Made by a program: the position numbers and the translations under genes
Assembly: GCA_037893225.1 (NCBI GenBank)
Contig: JAZGUH010000560.1
Coordinates: forward strand, 62,001 to 126,000
Direction: 5' to 3'
DNA from: Hippasteria phrygiana
Taxonomy: Eukaryota > Echinodermata > Asteroidea > Valvatida > Goniasteridae
DNA length: 64,000 bases
Shown: positions 22,204 through 32,867 of the stretch, in pieces
Layout of the letters: each line of letters begins with the position of its first letter
Numbering within the stretch: position 1 is the first letter of the stretch
The notes under the pieces: model-generated
The model's input: only the letters and a program-made list of their open reading frames with translations
What the model was told of the DNA's origin: nothing
Database searches by the model: none

Positions 22204-23204
22204 AGGAAACATGATTTAGGATTTATATTGCATTATTCCTGCTTAAAACAATAAAGTATTATCTTGACAATGATATTTTGTGTCCAGAGACAATTATTTC
22301 CCAGATTAAATATGAGAAAACAAATTTGAAAATGTTTGTCCAAGCTACTCCGCCCCCTGAGTGGGACCCTCATTAACATAAGTGTGTGACGTAGATCGAG
22401 GCACATCACAGATTCTGCTGCGCGAGCCGGCCCCATTCATCACGCGTATGCATACATGTACGTGTGTGTGCAGAACGGCGAAAATTCTTCGTCCAAAATC
22501 TAAGCAAAATATAGTGGTTTTTCGGCCATGCCGACAAGGTGTGTTGCTGCTGGGTGCAGCAAAACAACGAAGGATGGAGTAAGCCTTCATTTATTTCCAA
22601 CTGATGCGAAATATCGGAGAATTTGGACGGCGAAAGTGAAGGTGACAAGAGCGAAGGGGTCCGGCCCCAGCAGCTTTTCAGCGTTATGTATATGTAGCGA
22701 CCACTTTGAGCCGTCGTGTTTCGATACTGGTATTTTCAAATCATGGGATGACCATTAAAAATATGCTCAAGTCCACTGCCATCTTAACAATGTTCCCAGA
22801 TGTGAGTAAGGTACAGGCGAAAGCAGTTAAACGGGCCATTCCCCGAGGAGCCTTCGCTAAAAGAGAAAAAATCAGGGTAAGTTCGATGTTAGTTGTTGCA
22901 ACTTACGAAATTGCACGTGTAGACCTGTTGTGTATACGATGTAGGCCTACATGCGTCATTTACGGGTCCAGACTATCGAGTCGATCCATAAATTTCGGTG
23001 CCTCGGTCTACGTCACGAACAGCGCCCTCAATTTGAGTCTCAACAAATTCCAAAAAGGGGGGTCAATTTTTGGGCGGCAAATAATCACACTAAAACTTCA
23101 CTTGAACCAGTTTGGCTTTTAATTCACCTTTAATACATATAGGCCTAAATGAATTTATTTATGAAATAAAATGTGATCCGGCCAGTTTGAGAAGCATGGT
23201 TCCT
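22204..23204 (+). mobile_element. Kolobok-like transposon with TTAA duplication
   Basis: The 1001-bp insertion is flanked by TTAA at 22200-22203 and 23205-23208. Its ends are AGGAAACATG and, inverted, AGGAACCATG. Target duplication of TTAA together with a THAP domain in the encoded protein is the signature of the Kolobok superfamily (piggyBac also uses TTAA but lacks THAP). It sits inside MITE F1, so it is the younger insertion. Only about 350 bp of coding sequence remains, so it is non-autonomous. Confidence 0.75.
22528..22876 (+). pseudogene. THAP-domain exon of a Kolobok-like transposase, frameshifted
   Basis: From the ATG at 22528 the protein shows the C2CH zinc-binding layout of a THAP domain: MPTRCVAAGC at residues 1-10, LHLFP, the conserved W in RRIWTAKV, then CSDHF. 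The first frame stops at 22756, just after FKSWDDH. The expected continuation, with an AVPTIF-like motif (here AILTMF) followed by a basic tail, is found one frame over from about 22745 to a consensus GTAAGT donor at 22877. A single indel or a sequencing error therefore breaks the domain near its C-terminus. No downstream catalytic exons are present before the element ends at 23204. THAP domains bind DNA sequence-specifically and serve as the DNA-binding part of P-element and Kolobok transposases. Confidence 0.8.
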
Positions 23205-23302
23205 TTAAGCAAATTTTGTGCTTATGCAGCTCCATGAAATTTTCCCCTGCATCTAAGACCTCTGTGTAATGCGACTCAAAACATACAATTATTTTATCCT
23301 TG

Positions 23303-23796
23303 TTTTACCTTGTGGAAGAAGCCAATTTCGAGGGTTTTAAGAAATTGCACACACCACATGGACGAACAAAATCCAGGAAAATAACACTTGAAACTAACGT
23401 TAAGTTGTGTCATAGTTGTAGACTGTTTTCATCCGTTAACGGAGTTCGTATAATGCGTGCGTATTTCGCTTTTTCGTATACGTATCAGCGTAGGCGTAGG
23501 GAGAAATCGTGGTTTGTCTTTATTATTCCATATATGGGTTGATTAAAATCACGCTTGCGAACTGCGTGCACGCAGCACGGATACGTGTACGCTAGGCATT
23601 ACGCACATTATACGTATAAGAACTCCGCGTTTACAATAACGGATGAAAACAGTCTACAACTTAACGTTAGTTTTGAGTGTATTTTCGTGGATTTTATCAT
23701 CCATCGCGGTGTGTGGAATTTCTTTACCCGTCGTTCCCATAGACAAAGACACATAGAATTAGTAGACGTGAAATTGGCTTCATCAACAAGGTAAAA
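23303..23796. mobile_element. Long foldback element
   Basis: The two halves are imperfect inverted repeats of roughly 170-200 bp. The outer ends TTTTACCTTGT and ACAAGGTAAAA match, followed inward by GAAGCCAATTTC, AGAAATTxCACACACC and ACTAACGTTAAGTTGT, with the inner CTGTTTTCATCCGTTA, each paired with its complement on the right. The right arm has a 36-base insertion. It starts about 60 bp after the F1/Kolobok complex. Apparent ORFs in it are structural by-products. Confidence 0.8.
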
Positions 23797-24508
23797 ATAT
23801 TGAAAATATTGATTATAAAATGTTTCGCTCTGTTTTCAGTTCTTATATCCTGGACTCCAACCGCAACGTGTAATGCAGTGAGGGAGTCCACTTGGGCTAC
23901 GTCATGCTTGTACTAGTTATACGTACGTTCGCTTTCACGTGGAGTGTAGACTTGATTTTAAGTCGGAGATCGCTGTTATTTTTTCTCTGCATCAGGCACG
24001 CTAAACGTCATTTGCATAATAAAACGGAGGCCATAGAGATGGCCAATCAGAAGGCCACAAAAACCATGTAGGCCGCTTCCATAACCAACAGGTTACAATC
24101 ACGTAAGTATGTTGTTATTCTGTTCAGTCTCAAATTTGTACTATAGGCCTACTCGGTACGTAATAGTATTTAAAACCTAGAGCTAATCATATTAGATCTT
24201 ATATTAGTAAAAAATAAATTTTAATAATGTGATTGTTACACTTTTTGTTACTAGACGAAAAACGTGTTACCTATATGTTGAATAAAATCGTCGAGTAATT
24301 CAATTGTTTGAATATTCATGTTATAAAAGGCTTTTGGCGATTCCGACCAATCAGCTTGTTCCGTCCACTTTTGGACAAATTCACCGTAGGGTGTGTACAA
24401 CCGATGAACAAGATTCCCAAGTCTGTGAGCGAAGGTTAAGAGAGCGCAAGATGGCGCTATTTCCGGCACAATTGTATTGGCTGTCGGGTCGACAAAAACC
24501 ACGATCAC
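23797..24508. other. Intergenic, nothing recognised
   Basis: No exon, RNA gene or transposon ends are seen. Confidence 0.5.
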
Positions 24509-24778
24509 AGACTTGGAACTACTGATCTCTATATAAACTGGATAGCTCATTGGCAATTGCGCGCTGTACAAGCAACTGAAGCCAGCACCCGCCATATTAC
24601 CACTCCCAATTTACCACTGTTCGCTATGTAAGGAGAACGAGGATGAAAGGAAACCCTGGGGACAAGGTTTGAAAACCTGTTGTATTGGGAGTGATAACAT
24701 GGCGGACGGTGGCCTCAACTCGAACAGCTAATGCGCTATCCAGTTTACATAGAGATCAGTGCTTAGAACCAAGTCTAC
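24509..24778. mobile_element. Foldback element with ~40-bp inverted ends
   Basis: AGACTTGG then ACTGATCTCTATATAAACTG on the left mirrors CAGTTTACATAGAGATCAGT then CCAAGTCT on the right, with 25 of 26 inner bases matching. The inner part again pairs: CCATATTACCACTCCCAAT against ATTGGGAGTGATAACATGG. A related half-copy lies at 21838-21905. Confidence 0.8.
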
Positions 24779-25466
24779 GTGGAGAGGAAAGATGGCCGAC
24801 GGTGTCGTCAGCTGCCAATGATCTATCCAGATCTGTATACATGAAGATCAGTGAAGCCTACATATAGTTTTACATGTTGTTAAGAAAGGAACTCAGCACA
24901 ACTCAAAGAACATACAAAACTGAACATCACTGCGCATGCGTTGTAACCGTTTAGTAGCGTTAAATAGCGTTCTGAAAAACTCAGCACGGCCGGATAACTG
25001 AGACCGTGACACCTGGCAACGCGATCATCCGACTCTGCTGGTGCGAGAAGCGATTTCCATCACCATGCTTTCTCTTGAGTTCTTAAATCCTCCCGTGCGT
25101 CACGACCTCTATTTCATTATCCCGTCCTGAGCAGAACGGATCCTATTTCAAATTAAAGGAAATATACCCGCCTGTCACTACGTGAAACTTTCATCAAATT
25201 CAAATTCCTTTTGATAAAATAGGGGTAGTTTTGTAACACCGTGTGATAATCGCCTGGGCTAAAGCCACACAATGAATGGGGATTCAGAGTTCACCTTTTA
25301 ACTGAACTCACAAATCGTGTTTATTAAAGAAACATGGCGCGCAATAATTATGTATACAAGACTTGAAGGAATGCTGTTCTGCATCGATCAGAGGTTCGGT
25401 TATTTTGTTTTCATAATACGAAATCAGTGGTCTGCAAGATTTCCAAAGCAAAGTTGTTTACAAAGC
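24779..25466. other. Intergenic, nothing recognised
   Basis: A short segment (about 24975-25015, GGTGTCACGGTCTCA on the minus strand) is also found near 21540, so part is repeat-derived. No gene. Confidence 0.45.
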
Positions 25467-25661
25467 CAGGGGCGGATCTAGCCTTTCATTTAGGGAGGGG
25501 TTGTACCCGCCTATACCGGTACAGTGTACAGTGTATGGACCAGCGGTATACCCACTGGTAACAAGGATGTGGTTTAGCATTGCTTATCACAACTTTGCTC
25601 AGCAGCCCAAGGGGGAGCGGGGGGTTGCAACTCCCACAACCCCCCTCTAGATCCGCCCCTG
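25467..25661. mobile_element. hAT-like MITE, CAGGGGCGGATCTAG ends
   Basis: CAGGGGCGGATCTAG (25467) and CTAGATCCGCCCCTG (ending 25661) are a perfect 15-bp terminal inverted repeat of the type widely seen in hAT elements. No matching 8-bp duplication is visible in the flanks. The interior is non-coding. Confidence 0.8.
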
Positions 25662-27439
25662 CTGACTTTAGCCCGGTTCATACTTCAACGGATTCGCTTC
25701 GCATACGCATTTGCATGAAGTACATGTATGAACCGGGCTTTATACATTTGTATACAAGTTGTTGTTTTTTAATCTGCCGCGCTGTTCATATTTATTGAGC
25801 GCCCATGCTGATTGTCACTTTGTTCAAGGTTGGGTCGGGGCTGCCTTGAAAAAAGAGAAGCAAATACTAGTACGCAAAATATGGGCTGTTATAGATGTGG
25901 TTAGGCAGGAAAAGGGCACTTGATATATCGGGGGAACAGGGGCACTGACATTTTAGGGCACAGGGGGCGCTAACATTTTTCAGTGGAGGAACAGGGGGCA
26001 CTATAATTTCCAGTGAGGGCACACTATGGCCGGCAGCATGAAGGAAATTATTTTAATGTGCGTCGATTGTGTACTTACGGGCCCCGTTCCTATAAGAGCA
26101 CAAAATCTACTTAGAAGTTATTGGACTTACCAAACTAGCTTGCGACATTAAAAACCCAATAGGTATGTCGTAGATAGAGGGCAGGGTTTTGATTTTTATG
26201 TGGGACATTTTGGGGTACAAAAAGGGCACTCTGAAAATGGGTGGGGGGGGGGGGGGTAATACCCCCACCCCCGCCGCTGGCTACGTCTATGACTTGAGGT
26301 TCGATTTAATCATCCCGTCAGCGTACGAGCTGCTGTGTGTACGAGACTTTATTGTAATGAACCATTCGGCTGTGCAATCAAACGCAGTATGAAGCATTTA
26401 CTACCATTTCAGTTAGCAAATGCTGAACAGTAAAACTTATCTTTTATTCATACGAATTCAAGCATTTGCTTTTTCTTAATGCTTGTACTCCAAAGTAAAT
26501 GCTTTTCCTTTTTGCTTGTACTTCCTATAGCATTTGCTAGTTTTTATTCATACGACCCATTGTGTTGTTTGAAAAGGCTAAAGTGAAAATTGGCAATTGG
26601 GTTTGGTTTAACTTATTATTTCATACCATCCCGTATAGAAAAATTACGCATAAAATCCGATAGTGATATAAGGGGACCAAAAAGCAATTTTTTTTTTAAG
26701 AACCGACTCCCTGAAATCAGGACAGTAAAGGGACGTGAAAATGAAATTAATCGCATAATGATATCTGTCTCCGCTATAGAGAAGACAAACATTATTGCAG
26801 CTATTATATTTTCAAAATAGTTATTATTATCTCTCTGTAATAAAATACAAGTACAAAATATAAAGAAAACATTAATTGAAGGCATGGTGCCAGAAAGCCA
26901 CAAACGATGCCTTTTAACATAAAGGACACAAAACAGCTCACAAGGTGCATGGACACAACAAATTTAACCAAAAGGTGGATTAAAAATACACTTTTCGTGT
27001 ACACGTTCCAGTTTTTGCAGCATGCTGCTTCTTTAAGGCAGAGAGCTAGATTCGTCTATTTCACCCCGTTTACTTCACAGCACGGGATAAGAACTCATCA
27101 GAGGAAAGATAGCTATAGCGTGTTAGGGTTGCCTCCGGCCACCATCCCGTTTCGTCCGTCGAGCGTCATCCTCGTGAAAACATCGATTAGGGCCCCTCTC
27201 CCACCTGCAGCCTGGGGTCCGCAAAGCTCTCTTTTTCGGGCACCGAGAGCCGAGTCGCGGATGCCCACTCATCGCCGCTCACGGGGATTGCAATTATGAA
27301 TCATCTGATTTAGGTACGAAGCAACAGAATGAAACGATGTTGTGCCTATGTACAACTGTTCCAGTATTATGTATTTTTTTCTGATTCGCAATCCTTTCCA
27401 CAGCGCAACAGCAGTAACCTGAACAGCAGCATTTACTGC
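25662..27439. other. Intergenic with small repeats
   Basis: It contains fragments of a GGGGGCACT-type repeat (about 25910-26050), a G run at 26242-26256, and at 26393-26545 a cluster of AGCATTTGCT/AGCAAATGCT words with two ATTCATACGA motifs. The 130-codon plus ORF at 26907-27299 has no recognised domain. Confidence 0.4.
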
Positions 27440-28055
27440 CATTATTTTTATGTTTTAAAGGTAAACATTTCCAAACATCAAAACACACAACTAATGAATT
27501 ATTATGAAATACCTTACCTTACGATGGTCGGCAGACCATCATTGGAAATGTCTAGTTCTCCGACCTGATAATTCCCCGACGTATATAAATTGCTCCGTTT
27601 TATCTGAAGTAGGGTCAGGGAACCAGACTACAAGAACAGCATGTTTTGTCTTTGCTTTCGATTCAATTCGATTCGAATCGATACATTTATTGGCCATCGT
27701 GATTAAATAGCACGAAATTCTATATGTCGTCAAACAATCCACAAGGGAAACTGACTAGGTAAATTTGAATGCATTTTCAAAGTGAACAAAGAAAACTGGC
27801 AGGAGCGGAATTCGAACCTGCGACCTCCGGAACACCGTACGAATCCCGCGCCTGCCAGTTTTCTTTGTTCACTTTGAAAAAGAAATTCTATATGTGTTAA
27901 AAAAACACACTGACAATCACAAAATTATATTATGTTTTCCCAGCATCTATGCACACAAAACTTTAACCAGGTCAGGGTTACAGTATTTGCTATACAATAC
28001 TAATCTCTATATTCCATTCATTTATGAAAATTACAGCAAAATCAAATGTTGTAAA
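27440..28055 (+). repeat. Dispersed repeat R5, copy 1, with insertion
   Basis: It is collinear with the reverse complement of 32290-32730. Shared landmarks are ACATTTxCAAACATCAAAA, GACCTGATAATTCCC, AATTGCTCCGTTTT, CAGGGAACCAGACTAC, CCCAGCATCTATGCACACAA and GAAAATTACAGCAAAA. About 260 bp (27640-27900), including the SINE-derived palindrome, are present only here and are therefore an insertion. Confidence 0.75.
27774..27880. repeat. Perfect 30-bp inverted repeat from a tRNA-type SINE
   Basis: Bases 27774-27803 and 27851-27880 are perfectly complementary over 30 bp. Each arm is the SINE segment AACAAAGAAAACTGGCAGG also present at 36917-36935. The 47-base loop holds TTCGAACCTGCGACCTCCGG, the B-box part of a tRNA-like head. 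Two SINE ends thus face each other. Confidence 0.85.
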
Positions 28056-28141
28056 CTTCCTTCAAGCAACCAGAACAGTCACTGTTATTTGTTTCTGATG
28101 ATGTACTTTTTTTCTTAATTATCCTCGGTTGCCTGATCGTT

Positions 28142-28187
28142 GCATGTTGCTGTTGCTGCTGCTGCCGCCGCTGTTGCCGTTGTTGTT
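28142..28187 (-). repeat. CTG/CCG-type trinucleotide repeat
   Basis: An imperfect TGT/TGC/CCG triplet tract. Short and interrupted. Confidence 0.8.
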
Positions 28188-28300
28188 ATTGAATATTCTT
28201 GGGGCTTGTGGAGGGAAGTAATCTGACAGACAATACAAAAAAGTACAGAGGCATTTGTGTATGTCCTCCAGGTTTTCCCTTCCCCCTGAGTAAATCCGTG

Positions 28301-28498
28301 GTCAGAGCAATTCACTATTGATAGTGTATTCTTCCGAGGCAGCCTTGGCAAGGGATCGGTATGTAATCTCCAACATTCGTTGTTTGGTCTTCTTTATTGT
28401 TGAAATGACTTGCCTGGGAAGCGATCCTGGGAACAGGGGATAATACTCCCACCTTCTATATCATTTTGGTGGACAACGCTAATGGACAGCCCCCGCCC
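28301..28498 (-). repeat. Dispersed repeat R1, copy 2
   Basis: Inverted copy of 8970-9152. It ends in GGACAGCCCCCGCC where copy 1 has a long G run before GCTGCCCATTAG. Confidence 0.75.
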
Positions 28499-29354
28499 TA
28501 AAAAAAAGGATTAATTAACCCTGTCGTCACTGTAGCGCCATTGCACATGCGCTGAATATTCAGCCCCGGCTTCCTGGCAAATCGATATCGCCTGTGCGTT
28601 TCGCCTCGCCGAAAATTGAAATTACAACGGGAAAAACATCCCAAGGGGGCTCAGGCGCAGGCGCAGGCGATTAGGTTAGCGGTAGTTTGTTTTAATTTTG
28701 TCTGGGCCCCTAAGGGAACCGGAGAATATTACAGACGCATTCAGGAGGTAACTTGTTTGTGTTGCTTCCTAGAGCAAAGGCCAGTATTCTGGTGCATCGC
28801 TGGAAAAACCTACAGGCAAGATTGTGAAACATTGTCGTGTTAGCCCAATTCATCCAGTGTGGTGTGAAAATCAGACTTTATGAAAGGCCGACTCTTTTGA
28901 GTCTATACACTGCTCGTTAGTCGTAGCCTTGTTGATACTTGTGATTGGCAAGCGAGATTCTGTGTACTTGCTATATGGGAGCTGCAAGACTAGTTCTCTG
29001 ACTTTTTCCTTACATAAATTCCCCAAGGCATGAACTGGAAACAGAGTAGTATTTTCAGTTTGCTCTAAATTGTTTTTAACAGAAACTTTGTCAAACAAAT
29101 AAGAAAAACCAAAATATAGTCAGTGTGAGCACGTGATCCAAAATCAGACGCTTTACCACTAGGCCATACGAGCAGCTTGATCAAATGGGCTTATTTTGTT
29201 TTATTCAATGTATGCATGCTTACACCGCACACTTGAGGAACTATAAATTAATCCCGAGCAAATATTAGCCAATCACAAGATGACAACAAGGCTAAGACTA
29301 TTGGCAGTGTCTGTACGCAAAGTCAGCAGTAAACCCTCCTTCACCAAAGTAATC
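28499..29354. other. Intergenic with a tRNA-like remnant
   Basis: On the minus strand at about 29133-29172, GGCCTAGTGGTAAAGCGTCTGA resembles the A-box half of a tRNA-derived SINE (shown here in part: CCTAGTGGTAAAGCG). No gene is recognised in the rest. Confidence 0.4.
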
Positions 29355-29619
29355 AGTCTGGTTCCCTGACCTGAAGATTCCCTGACGTCATGCAAATACA
29401 CACACAATTCTGCTCGCGATTTCGCGAGCAAAACTGCAAAAAGGCCAAGACGTCCTAAGCGATGTGGCCTTGGTGTGCGTGTGTAGAGGGCGCTGTACAG
29501 CCATGAACCTGGTACGATAGCACTGCGCGCTAAGGACGTCTTGGAACCAAGACTACTATACTGCTGGACCGAATATTCATCAGAAATAGTCAGAATATTT
29601 TGGTCTGGGAACCAGACTA
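29355..29619. mobile_element. MITE family M1, copy 2
   Basis: Ends AGTCTGGTTCCCTGACCTGA and GGGAACCAGACTAC, as in the copy at 19090. Inside is a GCTCGCGATTTCGCGAGC hairpin and GGCCAAGACGTCCTAAGC-type words repeated inverted near the right end. Confidence 0.75.
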
Positions 29620-29803
29620 CAAAATAATTAAAAACACAGGGTAGGGATAAGAGTGAGGATGGGGGTGATAAATATGGTTAGGATAGGGTTGGGGATTAGG
29701 ATAGGGTTGGGATTAGGGATGAGGTTTAGTGTCATATTATTGCAAACATTGCTTGCGTTAGGCCTAAATACAAAATCGCAATTCTGTTACAAAATCGTGG
29801 GTA

Positions 29804-30165
29804 AACAGTCGGATATTCAAGGGAGTCGGATATTCATATGACACCGTAGGTACTGTATAATGCCATTCCAACAACACATATAATTGCGGTCGATAGTTTA
29901 TATACATTTGGAAATTGTTCTTTCAATTGTTGGAGGAGCTGTTATGTTTCTTGCAAATTTTCGATTATAAATTTTCAGCGTATCAATCAAATTAAGTTTC
30001 AGAAGTAATTCTCCGGGCATGTGTAATCGTTTGGATTTGGTACGCAGCTTTCGGATGGTTTGCATGACTGCGGTGTATGTAAGCTTTCGCCTGCAACTTC
30101 ACATGCACATCCAATACCGGTGTCATATGAATATCCGACTCCCATGAAAATCGGACTCCTTTCCC
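29804..30165. mobile_element. Foldback element with perfect 26-bp inner arms
   Basis: 29821-29846 (GGGAGTCGGATATTC...) is perfectly complementary to 30118-30143. Outside these, the arms continue with CAGTCGGATATTCAA against a diverged counterpart ending at about 30165. The interior is AT-rich and non-coding. Confidence 0.75.
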
Positions 30166-32119
30166 TGTAATTTGTTAAACCCTCTCACGTGACTGGCCAC
30201 TCTCCTAATTATAATCACTCAGGCGTGTGCAACACTACCAATGAGCCCGTATTTCATAGTGACTGAAATTCACGCGACACCGGTATACCGCGCCATTTGA
30301 AAGCCATCCGCAAAGGAACATTATCCAGGCATTTCATGTCTCGTTTGCCCTAGTGTTGCCTGATAACTGTATTAGAACTCAGTGCTCACGCTCGAGTCCC
30401 GGCTTGAGGAAGGAATTTTCAGTTTTAGTAGCGGGTGAAATTTAACCCCAGAGGACAATTATTCCTTGGGGAAAACCCACGTAGTCAGGAGGGGAGTCCG
30501 CTGAAAACCAGTCACTACATGCAAAGCCCATGCATTTTAATTCAATACAGATACACATGCATGTCGAGCGGCAGTTTTCGCAGGAATCGATCCGGGGTCA
30601 CCAGAAATTGATGGCCTGAAAAGAACCGCTGTGCCAACCATGGGGTTGGATATCAGTGGCAGTACATTATTGAATCTGATCAACTCAAGAGAAGCGCCCA
30701 GAAGAAATTCGTTTTGCCCGTCACTAAAATCCAGAAGTCACGAGGAAAATGGAGCTTTCAAGTTTCATTTCACTACTAATGTGCCCACAGCTCGTTAGCT
30801 CATTAGCAATCGATGGATACACCCGTTTCACCCTGCTAACCGATGAAGCAACGTCTGGAAATTGACCCCTGGTATCTAATTATTGAATGTGAACATTGCG
30901 TGATCAGGCCAAAAAAACATTGTTGTGTTGCCCTCGGACAGGTAAAATTGGAAAAGAGGGTTGGTTTGTTGGTTGGTCGGATTCTTTTTCGGCTTCGCCA
31001 CCGACTTCTTGAACCACCGAGAAGCAATCCAAATTGAAGTATTCTAACTTTTGGCTTCATATCAACCGAATGAATGAGAAACAATTCGATTTGACTCTTC
31101 CGCTACAAAATATTTATAAATCTCTAAAAGACATTGAATTGGTTGTATGTACATAACATTTTCACATGCGCTCTCCTTGTTTTTTTCTTTCTTGCTAGAC
31201 CTCCCCAGACCCAAAGTTTAGGGTTTTTAGCTAGGCTACTCTTCAGCCCGAATGGAGCTTTGTCGAGCGCGACGTATCGAAGTCATCTTCACGCTCACCC
31301 GGGCGTGTTTAGGCCTAAACGTTGGAAGAACCCCCTAGTTTTATTTTGTACATGAAATACGCATAAAGTAAAGAAGGTACAAAACAAACACTTTTTGAGA
31401 CAGAGAAGCTGAGTTATGTTTTTATTGATTTATAAAAAAAACAAAAAAACGCCGACCCTGATTCTTCCGATTTTTACGGTCGGTCGGTCCGAGGGCAACT
31501 CAACATTTGTTTAGCCTCATGCATATTGTTGTTATCTAGCAACGATGTGCCTGTAATTTGGGAGTCCGTTTCTGGTCTACAAGCGAGGCGCCTAAATTAT
31601 CAATAGGTTGGCACCTACATAAAACTTCCGAGACCGGGTAACCCATCTTTATATCGATTAATTGCAACGTCTTGGAACGAGACACATGACGATCTTGACG
31701 CGGAAGCACTAAACAACTTCACGGCGGACAAAGAATTGAAAACGAAACCTTGGACAGAAATTGTTTTGTCCTAGCGACGACTTCAACAGCAATCACGACG
31801 GCGACAGAAAGTCTGGCTCGTTTGAATGTCAAGGAAATCGCTACTCCACGCCATATTAAACAAGCCCGCGTCTGTATGCCTATATACACCTGTACACTGC
31901 GCGCCTTTTCAATTTCCACAATAGCGAATCGCAAATTGCTCAGCGGTCGTCATAGTAACACGCTCTTACTTGTGCCCACGAAAAAAAGTAATGACAGTCG
32001 TAAATTATTCTGATGAGCTGAGTATATGATCTTTTAATGCATTCAAAAAATAATAAGTAAAACAAAATCCTCAAAAAAATAAAAGTAAAAAAGAGAGACT
32101 CCTTTCCAGCGGCGTAGCC

Positions 32120-32121
<2 letters not shown>
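30166..32121. other. Intergenic, nothing recognised
   Basis: It contains tRNA-like SINE debris (30390-30660, words CTCGAGTCCCGGCTTGAGG and minus GGTTGGCACAGCGG). No coding exon is recognised. A run of adenines at 31434-31447 follows AT-rich sequence. Confidence 0.4.

Positions 32122-32198
<77 letters not shown>
32122..32198 (+). repeat. 77-nt uninterrupted G run
   Basis: All bases from 32122 to 32198 are G. It directly follows CAGCGGCGTAGCCGAG, the end of a hAT-like CAGTGGCGTAGC repeat. Assembly length may be inexact for a run this long. Confidence 0.85.
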
Positions 32199-32289
32199 CG
32201 CACGACCCAATAATTCCCCCCACCCACTAAGAAAAATACTGTGACTGTGAGAGCCAAATACAACCAGTGTTAAATGTAGTATAAGGCCT

Positions 32290-32730
32290 ATACACCATTT
32301 GCTTTTGCTGTAATTTTCAGAAATAAATGGATTTGGGGGTTAGTATTTTATAGCGTGATAGCTAATACTGTAACAATGACCTGTTTTCAGTTTTGTGTGC
32401 ATAGATGCTGGGAAAACAGAGAGAAACAAATCTGTTCTAGTAGTCTGGTTCCCTGATCATACTTTAGACAAAACGGAGCAATTTATAGGGAGTCAGGGAA
32501 TTATCAGGTCGGGGAACTAGACTATTTCCAACGATTGTCGGCCGATTTGGAAAACGATATAAATATCCACTTTTCTTGAAAACGACAACACAACAGGTGC
32601 CATGATTTCACATGATGCTCCAGACTGCTACTGACTTATGGTCTAGTACGGTATGTTGTAATATTTCAGTAGTTTTGTTTTTTGATGTTTGTAAATGTTG
32701 TATACAAATGTTGTAATCAAATTTCCATAT
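32290..32730 (-). repeat. Dispersed repeat R5, copy 2
   Basis: Inverted copy of 27440-28055 lacking its internal insertion. It includes, at 32439-32524, a compact segment with TAGTCTGGTTCCCTGA ends resembling M1 MITEs. A third, short match lies at about 57700-57735. Confidence 0.75.
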
Positions 32731-32867
32731 GATTTGAGCAAATGTTACGGTCCGAGAACGCTCAACTTGGCGCTGCCCCCACAATCGGAAATCTACCAAG
32801 AATGAACTGAGTATACACAATACTTATTATTTTGTCTGACGGTCCCTGGAACAAGGGAACCAACATT

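Larger units (their letters stand above)
22011..23244. mobile_element. Foldback MITE F1, copy 1, interrupted
   Basis: The left part (22011-22203) begins GGCCAATAAGTTCATAGAGC and includes the family hallmarks GGTTACCAGCC and AAGCAAACAACAGC. The right part (23205 to about 23244) ends in GCAGCTCCATGAAATT, the inverse of the left end. The two halves are separated by the 1-kb element at 22204-23204. Other copies are at 51630-51860 and 58377-58615, with a truncated copy at about 44731-44902. Confidence 0.8.
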
